Shown: positions 1 through 8,878 of the stretch, one piece after another
Position numbering within the stretch: position 1 is the stretch's first letter
How the letters are laid out: each line of letters starts with the position of its first letter
Assembly: GCA_024639145.1 (NCBI GenBank)
Contig: JAHEIZ010000002.1
Location: forward strand, 1-64,000
Source: Actinomycetes bacterium
GTDB lineage: Bacteria > Actinomycetota > Actinomycetes > S36-B12
Length of the DNA: 64,000 nt
Direction: 5' to 3'
The notes under the pieces: model-generated
Database searches by the model: none
Seen by the model: the letters and a program-made list of their open reading frames with translations, nothing else
What the model was told of the DNA's origin: nothing
Made by a program: the position numbers and the translations under genes

Positions 1-79
1 CTACCAGCCACTCGGCAGACCACCCGGACCACCCAAAGGAAGCCCCCAACGCGGCGGCAGAAAACCCCAGACATAAACG

Positions 80-116
80 AAGTCCCGGGACATCTATTAA
101 CGATGTCCCGGGACTT
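80..116 (-). terminator. hairpin downstream of tRNA-Arg
   Basis: Perfect 14-bp inverted repeat (arms 80-93 and 103-116, 9-nt loop) just past the 3' end of the minus-strand tRNA. The arms contain TCCCGGGA. The following minus-strand bases are only moderately T-rich, so it may terminate without a classical U-tract. Positions 1-79 show no gene I can support. Confidence 0.6.
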
Positions 117-122
117 CACACG

Positions 123-198
123 TGGTGCCCCCGGCAGGATTCGAACCTGCGACCTTCGGTACCGGAAACCGGCGCTCTATCCCCTGAGCTACGGAGGC
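123..198 (-). tRNA. tRNA-Arg (anticodon CCG)
   Basis: The minus strand folds as a tRNA: 7-bp acceptor stem (one G-T pair), D arm GCTC/GAGC, anticodon loop TTCCGGT giving CCG, 5-nt variable loop, T arm with loop TTCGAAT, discriminator A at 126 and an encoded CCA at 125-123. The top pair of the anticodon stem is a C-A mismatch, which is slightly unusual. It reads the Arg codon CGG. argS lies 1.2 kb away on the other strand. Confidence 0.95.
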
Positions 199-268
199 GT
201 CAGGAGCGCACAGGCTATCAGCGCGAGGCGAGTGGGCTCACCGCCGTGCCATTGGCGATGATGGTGCG

Positions 269-1114
269 GTGAGCCTGAAGCCGAGTGTCGCGTACGCGCG
301 CGAGATCTCCTCGCGCATGGGACGGCACCGTGCGTCCCTCTCGGCGGGCGGCCTCGCGTACTTCGTCGTCCTTGCCATCGCGCCGGCAGCCGTGGTGGTG
401 GGCTCCCTCGCCGGACTCCTGCTCACGCCTGCCGAGATTCGCGATGCCTTCGCACAGCTTCAGGATGCCTCCCCGACGCTAGCGGCGAATGCGGCCGGCT
501 TGACCGATGCACTGATCTCGGTGGTGGAGAACGCCTCGACCACGGCTTTCACGATTACCACCATCGTCAGCGTGCTCGTTGCGGTCTATGCATCCTCGAA
601 GGTCGTCTACGGCATCCGACTTGCTCAGGACACCAGTTATGGGGTGGTGAGCACTGATCGCACTTTGATCGTGAGGGCGATCTCGGCGGTCATCACCCTC
701 GTGGCCCTCATCGTGGTGGTGGCGCTGATCGTGGCCCTGACCTTCGTTCCTCGGATCCTCGATGCCTTCGGCCTGCACGACGTGCGCATCATGACGGGGG
801 TGTCGGCGCTCGATTGGGTGGTACTCGTGCTTGCCGCCTGGCTTCTCGTACGCCTGGCCATGGGTCATCTCACGGGGGCGAGGCAGCGCATTCCTGTCGG
901 TGCCCTCGGCCCGATGGCGGCCACGACTGTGATTGCCGGCGCCACCGTCGGAGTTGGCGTCTATGCCCACTTCTCATCGACGCTGAGCGCAGCGATTCTG
1001 GTCTTCGGCTCGCCGGTGATCGTGTTGTTGTGGCTCTACCTGTGCTTCCTCGGCTTGCTGCTCGGCTCCGAGATGGAAGCTGTCAGGCGCGCCGGCGGCG
1101 GTTCGCGCGTCTAG
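269..1114 (+). CDS. YihY/BrkB family inner-membrane protein
   Basis: This 281-residue protein has about six hydrophobic segments (near residues 27-51, 92-114, 128-156, 170-192, 205-228 and 238-265) and the family's typical opening: a short basic amphipathic stretch, then GLAYFVVLAIAPA, the place where YihY proteins carry an ATFFALLSIFPL-like segment. YihY/BrkB proteins are widespread and often called ribonuclease BN or virulence factor by mistake; their molecular role is unknown. The GTG start at 269 has no strong ribosome binding site, so the exact start is uncertain. It stands alone between the tRNA and argS. Membrane location is inferred from hydrophobicity. Confidence 0.8.
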   Translation: MSLKPSVAYAREISSRMGRHRASLSAGGLAYFVVLAIAPAAVVVGSLAGLLLTPAEIRDAFAQLQDASPTLAANAAGLTDALISVVENASTTAFTITTIVSVLVAVYASSKVVYGIRLAQDTSYGVVSTDRTLIVRAISAVITLVALIVVVALIVALTFVPRILDAFGLHDVRIMTGVSALDWVVLVLAAWLLVRLAMGHLTGARQRIPVGALGPMAATTVIAGATVGVGVYAHFSSTLSAAILVFGSPVIVLLWLYLCFLGLLLGSEMEAVRRAGGGSRV

Positions 1115-1278
1115 GTTTGGTCCTCACCCTTCACTCTCGTCTCCACCCGTCACGGGCGTCATCAGGAGTCACATTCGAGGAGTGTCAATCATGGAATTCC
1201 TTTCGTGGTGCGCGTTTGACGAGGCCACGGCGGGGAATGCCGCTCCTGCCGATGATCGGGGGATCTGTCGGCCACCTG

Positions 1279-1307
1279 AAAGGCCCCGCCGAGTGGACGG
1301 GGCCTTT
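1279..1307 (+). terminator. intrinsic-type terminator upstream of argS
   Basis: 10-bp stem AAAGGCCCCG / CGGGGCCTTT (1279-1288 and 1298-1307) with a 9-nt loop. It lies 165 nt after the end of the YihY gene and before the argS promoter. The rest of 1115-1380 holds no gene I can support. Confidence 0.75.
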
Positions 1308-1368
1308 CGCTGTGCCCAGAGGGGAACGAGTACTCCTAGGCGTGGTTCGGCAGTGCGGCGCCGATCGT

Positions 1369-1374
1369 TACGCT
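1369..1374 (+). promoter_or_regulatory. -10 element of argS (leaderless)
   Basis: TACGCT, then 6 nt, then the GTG start at 1381. A weak -35-like TTCGGC sits 17 nt upstream (1346-1351). The spacing places transcription start on the start codon. Confidence 0.6.
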
Positions 1375-1380
1375 CACCCC

Positions 1381-3039
1381 GTGACTCCTGAGGAACTTGC
1401 CGTCGTTGTCCGCGGTGCGCTGGCCGAGCTCGCTGCCCGCGATGATCTCGCCATTGCGGTACCCGATGAGGTGCACATCGAGCGTCCTCGCAACCGCGAT
1501 CACGGCGACTACGCCACGAATGTGGCGCTCACGCTGGCCAAGCAGGCAGGAGTCCCGCCGCGCGATCTCGCCACGGCCTTGGCCGCGGCACTTACGGCGT
1601 GCGCCGGCATCGAGTCAGCCGAGATCGCCGGCCCCGGCTTCGTCAACATTCGCCTCGACAGTGCAGCCCAGGGCGAGCTAGCCCGCGGCATCGTCACCGC
1701 TGGAGCGGCCTACGGCACGGGAACCGCGCTATCGGGTCGCACGGTGAATGTCGAGTTCATCTCGGCGAACCCGACCGGCCCCCTGCATCTCGGCCACACC
1801 CGCTGGGCGGCCGTCGGTGATGCGATCGCGCGCGTGCTCGCAGCCGCCGGAGCGAGCGTGTCCAAGGAGTTCTACATCAACGACCGTGGTGTCCAGATGG
1901 ACAAATTCGGTGCCTCAGTGATGGCCGCAGCACACGGGCATCCGATTCCGGAGGACGGATATCACGGCGGCTACATCCTCGATCTCGCCGCCGAGATCAC
2001 AGCTGCCGAGCCCGGAATCCTCGAACTGCCCGAGGACGAGCAGATGATCGCCTTCCGCGAAGCTGCCTATGGCCTGCAACTTCGTCAGCAGCAGTCGGTG
2101 CTCCGTATCTTCCACACTGAGTTCGATGTCTGGTACTCCGAGCGAAGCCTGCACGACTCCGGGGCCGTCGTGAGGGGCCTCGACAAACTGCGAGGCCAAG
2201 GTCACGTGTTCGAGCTTGACGGGGCCACGTGGCTGCGCACGACCGACTTCGGAGATGACAAGGACCGCGTGCTCATCAAGGCCGACGGCGAGTACACCTA
2301 CTTCGCCTCCGACACCGCGTACTACGTCGACAAGCGAGATCGCGGATTCGACCTCTGCGTGTACCTGCTCGGCGCTGATCATCATGGCTACGTCAATCGG
2401 CTCCGCGCCGTCGCTGCCTGCGCGGGTGATGACATGGACGACAACGTCGAGGTGCTCATCGGCCAGCTCGTGAAGATCGTGCGTGGCGGCGAGGAGGTCA
2501 AGCTCTCCAAGCGTGCAGGCAACATCGTGACCCTCGAGGATCTCGTCGAGGAGGTCGGCGTCGACGCTGCGCGCTACTCACTGATCCGTTACCCCGCCGA
2601 TTCCCCGCTCACTCTCGACCTCGAGGTCATCACGCAGCGCACGAGTGACAATCCTGTGTTCTACGTGCAGTACGCGCACGCTCGCGTGTGCTCGGTCCTA
2701 CGCAATGCCGAGGAGCTCGGCATCGACTGGCGTGCCGCAGAGTTCGATCCGTCGGCGCTCTCGCACGTGCGTGAGGGCGAGCTCCTCGGAGCTCTCGGCG
2801 AGTTCCCGCGCATCGTGGCGGGGGCAGCCGAGCTTCGTGAGCCTCACCGCGTTGCTCGCTATCTTGAGGACACGGCCACGGCTTACCACCGGTTCTACGA
2901 CGCGTGTCGGGTGCTTCCTCGCGGCGACGAGCAACTCGAACCCGAGCACATTGCTCGACTCTGGTTGTGCGCGGCCACCCGACAGGTCATCTTCAACGGT
3001 CTCACCATGCTTGGCGTCTCCGCGCCCGAGCGCATGTAA
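1381..3039 (+). CDS. argS: arginyl-tRNA synthetase
   Basis: Class I synthetase charging tRNA-Arg in the cytoplasm. At 552 residues it matches the family length. The N-terminal Arg-tRNA-synthetase domain spans about residues 1-95, the HIGH-type motif HLGH is at 136-139 in the context NPTGPLHLGHTR, the KMSKS-type motif is KLSKR at 374-378, and a DALR anticodon-binding domain forms the C-terminus. The reading frame stays open far upstream, but GTG at 1381 is preferred because a -10-like TACGCT lies exactly 6 nt before it and the protein then begins like other ArgS proteins. lysA follows after 24 nt, the usual actinobacterial order. Confidence 0.96.
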   Translation: MTPEELAVVVRGALAELAARDDLAIAVPDEVHIERPRNRDHGDYATNVALTLAKQAGVPPRDLATALAAALTACAGIESAEIAGPGFVNIRLDSAAQGELARGIVTAGAAYGTGTALSGRTVNVEFISANPTGPLHLGHTRWAAVGDAIARVLAAAGASVSKEFYINDRGVQMDKFGASVMAAAHGHPIPEDGYHGGYILDLAAEITAAEPGILELPEDEQMIAFREAAYGLQLRQQQSVLRIFHTEFDVWYSERSLHDSGAVVRGLDKLRGQGHVFELDGATWLRTTDFGDDKDRVLIKADGEYTYFASDTAYYVDKRDRGFDLCVYLLGADHHGYVNRLRAVAACAGDDMDDNVEVLIGQLVKIVRGGEEVKLSKRAGNIVTLEDLVEEVGVDAARYSLIRYPADSPLTLDLEVITQRTSDNPVFYVQYAHARVCSVLRNAEELGIDWRAAEFDPSALSHVREGELLGALGEFPRIVAGAAELREPHRVARYLEDTATAYHRFYDACRVLPRGDEQLEPEHIARLWLCAATRQVIFNGLTMLGVSAPERM

Positions 3040-3051
3040 TCGTCGATGCCC

Positions 3052-3057
3052 TAGCCT
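3052..3057 (+). promoter_or_regulatory. -10 element of lysA (leaderless)
   Basis: TAGCCT followed by 6 nt and the GTG start at 3064. No ribosome binding site is present, consistent with a leaderless transcript. No clear -35. Confidence 0.5.
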
Positions 3058-3063
3058 TTCGCC

Positions 3064-4389
3064 GTGGAATCCAACGTCTGGCCGATGAATGCCTCGCGCG
3101 ACGAGCGCGGAGCCCTGTCGATTGCCGGCATCGACTGCCGTGATCTCGTGGCTGAATTCGGATCGCCGCTCTACGTGCTCGATGAGGAGCAGGTGCGCTT
3201 GACTGCGCGCCGATACCGCGAGGCCTACGAGGCTGCAGGTGCCGGCATCGTCTACTACGCAGCGAAGGCGTTCCTGGCGACCGCCGTGGCCCGCTGGGTG
3301 CACGAGGAGGGTCTCGGGCTCGATGTGGCCTCGGCCGGTGAGCTCGAAGTAGCGGTGCGCGCAGGCGTGCCGGGCGAGCGCATCATCATGCACGGCAACA
3401 ACAAGTCGATGGCCGATATCGAGCGTGCCATCGAGGTCGGCGTGGGGCGCATCGTCATCGACTCCTTCGAGGAGATCGTGCGCATTGCCGACGCGGCATC
3501 TCGCGCCGGCATCGTCCAGCCGGTGATGGTGCGCGTCACCCTCGGCGTCGAGGCACATACCCATGAATTCATCTCCACTGCGCACGAGGATCAGAAGTTC
3601 GGTCTGTCGGTGGCCAACGGCAATGCCCTCGAGGCAGTGCGCCGCATCATCAAGCTCCCGTCGTTGAATTTCCTGGGGCTCCATTCGCACATCGGCTCGC
3701 AGATTTTCGATGCGCGCGGCTTCGAGGTCGCTGCTGAGCGCCTCGTGTCGCTGGCCAAGCGGGTGTGGGAAGAGCTTGACGCGGAGGTCGGGCACCTTGA
3801 TCTCGGAGGGGGCATGGGTATTGCCTATGTGCCGGATGATGATCCGCTCGACGTTCCGATCATGGCCGCACTGATCGGCGACATCGTGGCGAAGGAATGC
3901 GCGAATGCGGGTATCCCGTTACCGTCGCTGGCGTTCGAGCCGGGGCGTGCGATCGTCGGCCCGGCAGGCATCACTCTCTATGAAGTGGGCACGGTCAAGC
4001 AGGTCGAGCTCGACGAGGGGGGCAGTCGCTCCTACATCTCGGTCGACGGTGGGATGAGCGACAACATCCGCACCGCGCTGTATGACGCCGAGTACTCGGT
4101 TGCCCTGGCATCACGCGATTCAGTCGCACCCGAGCGACTATCGCGCGTCGTGGGCAAGCACTGCGAATCCGGCGACATTGTCGTGCGCGATGCGATGCTG
4201 CCGGCTGACATCGTGGCGAGTGACCTCCTCGCCGTAGCCGCAACCGGTGCCTACTGCAGGTCGATGGCCTCCAACTACAACCACCTGCCGAAGCCGGCGG
4301 TGGTGTCGGTGCGTGCGGGCAAGGCTTCTGTGGTGCTGCGCCGTGAGTCGATGGAGGATCTCCTGCGACTCGACCCGGGCGCCCACTGA
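3064..4389 (+). CDS. lysA: diaminopimelate decarboxylase
   Basis: PLP enzyme converting meso-diaminopimelate to lysine, the last step of lysine synthesis. It has 441 residues and the alanine-racemase-like fold III: YYAAKAF with the PLP lysine K68, a HSHIGSQ motif in the barrel, a Gly-rich LDLGGGMG phosphate-binding loop, and CESGD with C367, the substrate-side Cys donated across the dimer. GTG at 3064 has a -10-like element 6 nt upstream; ATG at 3085 is a possible later start. It sits between argS and the threonine genes, as in other Actinobacteria, and ends in a hairpin shared with the convergent aquaporin. Confidence 0.96.
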   Translation: MESNVWPMNASRDERGALSIAGIDCRDLVAEFGSPLYVLDEEQVRLTARRYREAYEAAGAGIVYYAAKAFLATAVARWVHEEGLGLDVASAGELEVAVRAGVPGERIIMHGNNKSMADIERAIEVGVGRIVIDSFEEIVRIADAASRAGIVQPVMVRVTLGVEAHTHEFISTAHEDQKFGLSVANGNALEAVRRIIKLPSLNFLGLHSHIGSQIFDARGFEVAAERLVSLAKRVWEELDAEVGHLDLGGGMGIAYVPDDDPLDVPIMAALIGDIVAKECANAGIPLPSLAFEPGRAIVGPAGITLYEVGTVKQVELDEGGSRSYISVDGGMSDNIRTALYDAEYSVALASRDSVAPERLSRVVGKHCESGDIVVRDAMLPADIVASDLLAVAATGAYCRSMASNYNHLPKPAVVSVRAGKASVVLRRESMEDLLRLDPGAH

Positions 4390-4413
4390 TCTCTCAGTCG
4401 GACACCCGGGTCG
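4371..4413. terminator. nested hairpin between convergent lysA and aquaporin genes
   Basis: Outer arms CGACCCGGG (4371-4379) and CCCGGGTCG (4405-4413) enclose a second small hairpin ACTGA-tctc-TCAGT (4385-4398). The outer left arm is the last coding sequence of lysA and the lysA stop lies inside the loop. It is symmetric enough to act on both strands; no U-tract is seen. Confidence 0.5.
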
Positions 4414-4437
4414 AAGAGTCGATCCGAAAGTGCGTGC

Positions 4438-5187
4438 TTACTCGCGCTCTGCGCCTGCCACGAGCTTCTCCGGCATCTCGTCATCGCTCTTGATCAGCTT
4501 CCACGCAATGACCGCGACAAGTGCGCCGACCAGCGGTGCCACGATGAAGAGCCAGACCTGGCCCATCGCGTCGCCACCGGCGAACAGCGCGGGGCCGAAG
4601 GAACGTGCCGGGTTGACCGAGGTGCCGTCGAGCGGGATGCCCACCAGGTGCACGACGGTGAGAGCCAAGCCGATGGCGATACCGGCGAATCCGGGGGCTG
4701 CGACGCGCTCAGTGACGAGCATGATCACTGCAACGAAAGCAGCGGTCAGGACAACCTCGAGCACGAAAGCGCCCGCGAGGTTGATAGATCCGTTGTCGTA
4801 GCTGTTGGTGCCGAGGCCGCCGGTCTGATCGGTGACGCCGAAGGACGACACGAAGAGCTTCAGGAGTGCGGCGCCGGCGATCGCGCCGAGGAACTGAACG
4901 ATCCAGTAGCCGACGGCGTCCTTGAGCGGGAACTTGCGTCCGACCACCATGGCCAAGGTGACGGCCGGATTCACGTGGGCACCGGAGACAGGGCCGATCG
5001 CGTAGGCCACGGCGAGCAGCACCAGGCCGAAGGCCAGGGCCACGCCGACGATGCCATTGCCGGGGCCGTTCTTGTCGACGCCCAGTGCGCCGCCGATACC
5101 GAACACGGCGGCTCCGACGGCCAGGAAGACCAGGAGGAAGGTGCCGATGAACTCGCCGATGAGGCGCTTTCCGAGTGAACTGCTCAT
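4438..5187 (-). CDS. aquaporin (MIP family, AqpZ-like)
   Basis: This 249-residue protein has six hydrophobic helices and the two MIP half-helix signatures, HVNPAVTL in the first half and SVNPARSFGPALF in the second. The Arg after the second NPA is the selectivity-filter residue. The PARSFGPAL form is typical of water channels (AqpZ) rather than glycerol facilitators, which carry an Asp after the second NPA. The start ATG at 5187 has a good ribosome site (GAAAGG). It is inserted between lysA and hom, which are neighbours in many Actinobacteria, and is transcribed against them, so it looks like a lineage-specific insertion. Substrate choice is inferred. Confidence 0.9.
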   Translation of the reverse strand: MSSSLGKRLIGEFIGTFLLVFLAVGAAVFGIGGALGVDKNGPGNGIVGVALAFGLVLLAVAYAIGPVSGAHVNPAVTLAMVVGRKFPLKDAVGYWIVQFLGAIAGAALLKLFVSSFGVTDQTGGLGTNSYDNGSINLAGAFVLEVVLTAAFVAVIMLVTERVAAPGFAGIAIGLALTVVHLVGIPLDGTSVNPARSFGPALFAGGDAMGQVWLFIVAPLVGALVAVIAWKLIKSDDEMPEKLVAGAERE

Positions 5188-5421
5188 GTGTGGATCCCTT
5201 TCGTGGCGAGAGCCCGACGGCCCTGCAATGCCCCACACGCTAGGGGGAGCGCCCCTCATCCCAGCGGACCACACGCGGCTGTCCCCTGAACCAGGTACTC
5301 GAGTCCGCGAGGCTCGCGCCCGTGAATCGGCCTGACGCGCGAACGGTGCCAGTTTCGCCCTCCTGGGGATGACCTGGAAGGCTAGGCCTCGATGCACCCC
5401 GCATCCCGACGAAGGAGTGAC

Positions 5422-6729
5422 ATGTCCGCGGCCCCGATCACCATCGCCCTGCTGGGCGGCGGCACGGTGGGTGCCGAGGTCGCTCGACTCCTCGTACAGA
5501 ATGCCGCCGATCTCGAGAAGCGGGTGGGCGCACCCATTCGGCTGACAGCCGTGGCCGTGCGTGATGCGACAAGGCTGCGTCCGGGCATCGATCCGGCCCT
5601 CATCACCGCTGACGCTGAGGCCGTGGCCGGATCCGGCGCTGACATCGTCGTCGAGCTCATGGGCGGCATCGAACCGGCTCGCACATTGATCCTCGCGGCC
5701 ATGTCGGCCGGCTCGAGTGTCGTGACCGCGAACAAGGCCTTGCTGGCCGCCGATGGCGCGAGCCTGTACGCGACCGCCGCCGAGTACGGAGTCGACCTCT
5801 ACTTCGAGGCATCCGTCGCCGGCGCGATTCCGCTTCTTCGTCCTCTGCGCGAATCCCTCGCCGGAGATCAGGTCACCCGAGTACTCGGCATCGTCAATGG
5901 CACCACCAATTTCATTCTCACCAAGATGGATGAGCAAGGTGCCGACTACGCCGAGGTACTAGCCGAAGCGCAGGCACTGGGCTATGCCGAGGCGGATCCC
6001 ACGGCCGATGTCGAGGGTCATGACGCCGCGGCCAAGGCCGCAATTCTCGCGGAGCTCGCCTTCCACACGCGCGTCACCGTTGCCGATGTCGACTGCGAGG
6101 GCATCTCCCATGTCACCCTCGCCGATATCAAGGCTGCCCAGGACATGGGCTTTGTCATCAAGCTCCTCGCCGTGGCGGAACTGAAGTTCGACAGCGCCGG
6201 AGTGGCCCAGGGCGTCATCGTGCGCGTGCATCCGGCGATGGTCCCGCGCAGTCATCCGCTCGGCGGAGTGCGTGAGGCCTTCAATGCTGTCTTCGTCGAG
6301 GCAGTCTCAGCCGGCGAGATGATGTTCTACGGCCGTGGCGCCGGAGGCGCCCCGACGGCAAGTGCGGTGCTCGGTGATGTCGTGGCCGTCGCGCGCAACA
6401 AGGTTGCCGGTGGCCGTGGCCCGGGTGAGAGCGTCTACGCGAATCTTCCGACCCTGCCCATCGGCGACGCGCACACTCGGTACTACGTCAACCTTGAGGT
6501 CACCGATCGTCCGGGTGTCCTCGCCTCGATCGCCGCAGCATTTGCCGAGCACGGGGTCAGCATTCAAACAGTTCGCCAGGATGGGCATGGTGATGGCGCG
6601 CAGCTCATCGTGCGCACCCATCGGGCTACCGATGCGGCGCTGCGCGCCACGGTCGACGCCCTGCGTGAGCTTCCCACCATCAAGAGAGTCACCGGAGTAA
6701 TGCGAGTCGAAGGCGAGGCGGGAGAGTAA
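5422..6729 (+). CDS. hom: homoserine dehydrogenase
   Basis: NAD(P)-dependent reduction of aspartate semialdehyde to homoserine, the branch point to threonine and methionine. It has 435 residues: a Rossmann domain with GGGTVG near residue 12, a catalytic domain with VNGTTNFIL and the [14 protein letters not shown] stretch, and a C-terminal ACT domain starting near residue 350 ([12 protein letters not shown]), which usually gives threonine feedback control. ATG 5422 is preferred for its strong site (AAGGAG, 6 nt upstream); ATG 5392 is also in frame. The stop TAA overlaps the thrC start by one base, so hom-thrC-thrB are translationally coupled. Confidence 0.96.
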   Translation: MSAAPITIALLGGGTVGAEVARLLVQNAADLEKRVGAPIRLTAVAVRDATRLRPGIDPALITADAEAVAGSGADIVVELMGGIEPARTLILAAMSAGSSVVTANKALLAADGASLYATAAEYGVDLYFEASVAGAIPLLRPLRESLAGDQVTRVLGIVNGTTNFILTKMDEQGADYAEVLAEAQALGYAEADPTADVEGHDAAAKAAILAELAFHTRVTVADVDCEGISHVTLADIKAAQDMGFVIKLLAVAELKFDSAGVAQGVIVRVHPAMVPRSHPLGGVREAFNAVFVEAVSAGEMMFYGRGAGGAPTASAVLGDVVAVARNKVAGGRGPGESVYANLPTLPIGDAHTRYYVNLEVTDRPGVLASIAAAFAEHGVSIQTVRQDGHGDGAQLIVRTHRATDAALRATVDALRELPTIKRVTGVMRVEGEAGE

Positions 6730-7790
6730 TGGCGCACCAGTGGCGTGGCCTGATCGAGGAGTACCGCGATCGGCTTCCTGTCTCCGCGGCAACCCCGGTC
6801 GTCACCCTTCGAGAGGGCGGCACCCCGCTCGTCTACGCATGCGTCATTAGCGAGTTGACCGGCTGCAATGTCTGGCTCAAGTACGACGGCGCGAACCCGA
6901 CAGGCTCCTTCAAGGATCGCGGCATGACGATGGCGATCTCCAAGGCCGCCGAAGCCGGCTCGAAGGCCGTCATCTGCGCATCGACGGGCAATACGTCGGC
7001 CAGCGCTGCTGCCTATGCAGTGAAAGCCGGAATGAAGTGCGCCGTGCTCGTGCCCGAGGGCAAGATCGCCATGGGCAAGCTCGCCCAGGCCATCGTGCAT
7101 GGCGCTACCTTGCTCCAGGTCAACGGAAACTTCGACGACTGCCTGACCGTTGCTCGTGAACTCGCCGACAACTATCCGGTGGCGCTGGTCAACAGCGTGA
7201 ATCCCGTACGCATTGAGGGCCAGAAGACCGCGAGTTTCGAGATCATCGATCAACTCGGACTCGCTCCCGATATTCACTGCCTGCCCGTGGGCAATGCGGG
7301 CAACATCACGGCGTACTGGAAGGGCTACCGCGAGTACAAGTCCGATGGCATCAGTGATTCGCTCCCGCGCATGTGGGGCTTCCAGGCCGAGGGTGCTGCT
7401 CCGTTGGTCAACGGTGCACCGGTGCGCAATCCCGAGACCATCGCCACGGCAATCCGTATCGGCAATCCTGCGTCCTGGGATTACGCCATCGCCGCCCGCG
7501 ACGAATCGGATGGCCTGATTGACTCGGTGACCGATGCGGAGATTCTCGAGGCGTACCGCCTGCTTGCGTCCAGTGAGGGCCTGTTCTGCGAACCGGCCAG
7601 CGCCGCGAGCGTGGCCGGACTGCTCAAGAAGCATCGCGCCGGTCAACTCGACTCGGGTCAGACCATCGTCTGCACCCTGACCGGCAATGGCCTCAAGGAT
7701 CCGCAGTGGGCGCTCGAGGGAGCAGCGGAGCCGGTGGTCATCGACGTCAATGCTGCTGCAGCGGCCCGCGCACTGGGCCTGGAGGCCTGA
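6729..7790 (+). CDS. thrC: threonine synthase
   Basis: PLP enzyme turning O-phosphohomoserine into threonine. It has 353 residues, the short form usual in Actinobacteria. The PLP lysine is K62 in GSFKDRGM, followed by the [14 protein letters not shown] phosphate-binding region and a C-terminal LTGNGLKDP motif. It is the middle gene of a tight operon: its ATG overlaps the hom stop and its own TGA overlaps the thrB ATG by one base. Fold type II and the pathway position are secure. Confidence 0.96.
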   Translation: MAHQWRGLIEEYRDRLPVSAATPVVTLREGGTPLVYACVISELTGCNVWLKYDGANPTGSFKDRGMTMAISKAAEAGSKAVICASTGNTSASAAAYAVKAGMKCAVLVPEGKIAMGKLAQAIVHGATLLQVNGNFDDCLTVARELADNYPVALVNSVNPVRIEGQKTASFEIIDQLGLAPDIHCLPVGNAGNITAYWKGYREYKSDGISDSLPRMWGFQAEGAAPLVNGAPVRNPETIATAIRIGNPASWDYAIAARDESDGLIDSVTDAEILEAYRLLASSEGLFCEPASAASVAGLLKKHRAGQLDSGQTIVCTLTGNGLKDPQWALEGAAEPVVIDVNAAAAARALGLEA

Positions 7791-8716
7791 TGCCCGTCAG
7801 CGGTGACATCGCGTTCCGGCGCGATGCCGTCCGCGTGCTGGTGCCAGCCACCAGCGCGAATCTCGGCCCTGCCTTCGACTCGGCGGGCCTGGCCCTTGAC
7901 CTTGTCGATGAGCTCGTCGCCATGGTGAGCGACGATCCCGGTGTTCTCGTCGAAGTAAGCGGCGAGGGCAGCGACGATCTTCCCCGGGATTCCTCGCATC
8001 TTGTCGTGCAGGCCATGGCGCTCGGCTTCTCGGCCCTCGGTTCGGCGCCCGACGGCTTCGTCCTGCGCTGCACGAATGTCATCCCGCATGGTCGCGGGCT
8101 GGGCTCATCGGCGGCAGCGATCATCGGCGGCCTGGTGCTCGCCCGCGCACTCGTTGTCGATGGGACGGATCGGCTCAGCGATGACGACCTACTCCAGCTC
8201 GCGCTGACCATGGAATCGCACCCCGACAACATTGCGGCGGCGCTATTGGGCTCGTTCACTATTGCCTGGACGTCTCCTGAAGGAATTGCCGATGCCGCGC
8301 GTATCGAGGTCGATCCCGATCTCCGCGCTGTCGTGGCGATTCCCGCCTTCGAGGTGCCGACGAAGGATGCGCGCCAGGCGTTGCCCGCTCAGGTGGCTTA
8401 CTCGACGGCAAGCTTCAACATCGCGCGTTCCGCGCTGCTGGTGCATGCCATGGCCACCGACCCTTCACTCCTGCTCGAGGCCACTGCCGACCGCATGCAT
8501 CAGGAGCAACGCCGCGGCATGTACGCCCCGTCGATGGAGCTCGTGGACACCCTTCGAGCCCGCGGAGTCGCGGCCGCGATCTCGGGTGCAGGCCCCACGG
8601 TCATCGCGTTCGTCACCGCTGCCGAGGTCGATGCCGTGCTGGGAATGATCGAAGGGGAGTGGCGGTCATTCGCCTTGCCTATCCGCTCGAGCGGAGCCCA
8701 GGTCACCGACTCCTGA
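7790..8716 (+). CDS. thrB: homoserine kinase
   Basis: GHMP-family kinase that phosphorylates homoserine, feeding ThrC. It has 308 residues, beginning with the PATSANLGPAFDSAG substrate loop, followed by the ATP-binding motif PHGRGLGSSAAA near residues 100-111 and a C-terminal SGAGPTVIAF motif. The ATG at 7790 overlaps the thrC stop, which fixes the start although the frame is open further upstream. It is the last gene of the threonine operon; rho follows after about 160 nt. Confidence 0.96.
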   Translation: MPVSGDIAFRRDAVRVLVPATSANLGPAFDSAGLALDLVDELVAMVSDDPGVLVEVSGEGSDDLPRDSSHLVVQAMALGFSALGSAPDGFVLRCTNVIPHGRGLGSSAAAIIGGLVLARALVVDGTDRLSDDDLLQLALTMESHPDNIAAALLGSFTIAWTSPEGIADAARIEVDPDLRAVVAIPAFEVPTKDARQALPAQVAYSTASFNIARSALLVHAMATDPSLLLEATADRMHQEQRRGMYAPSMELVDTLRARGVAAAISGAGPTVIAFVTAAEVDAVLGMIEGEWRSFALPIRSSGAQVTDS

Positions 8717-8878
8717 GGCAAAAGTGACCCCAGTGCCTCCCACTGGCCGGGTCTATGGTTTATGCTCAAAGAGCTCCAGATCTCTACGGCCACTCGCCGA
8801 CTTCCCTCAAGCGAAGCGCTCAACCGGATTCTTCCGTGGCCGCTGGATGCGTACTTATCCTCAATTAAAGGAAACTTC

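Noticed and set aside
1182-1391. Small open frame before argS with GAGGAG near an internal ATG
   Set aside because: It runs through the terminator hairpin and into argS, and its second half is an Arg/Pro/Ser string typical of non-coding GC-rich DNA.
2698-3795. Long minus-strand open frame opposite argS/lysA
   Set aside because: It is a shadow of the coding frames on the plus strand: high GC gives long antisense frames. The predicted product is low-complexity with His/Arg/Asp runs and no family resemblance.
5188-5937. Upstream extension of the aquaporin frame
   Set aside because: It overlaps the hom promoter and coding region; ATG 5187 has a good ribosome site and starts right before the first helix.
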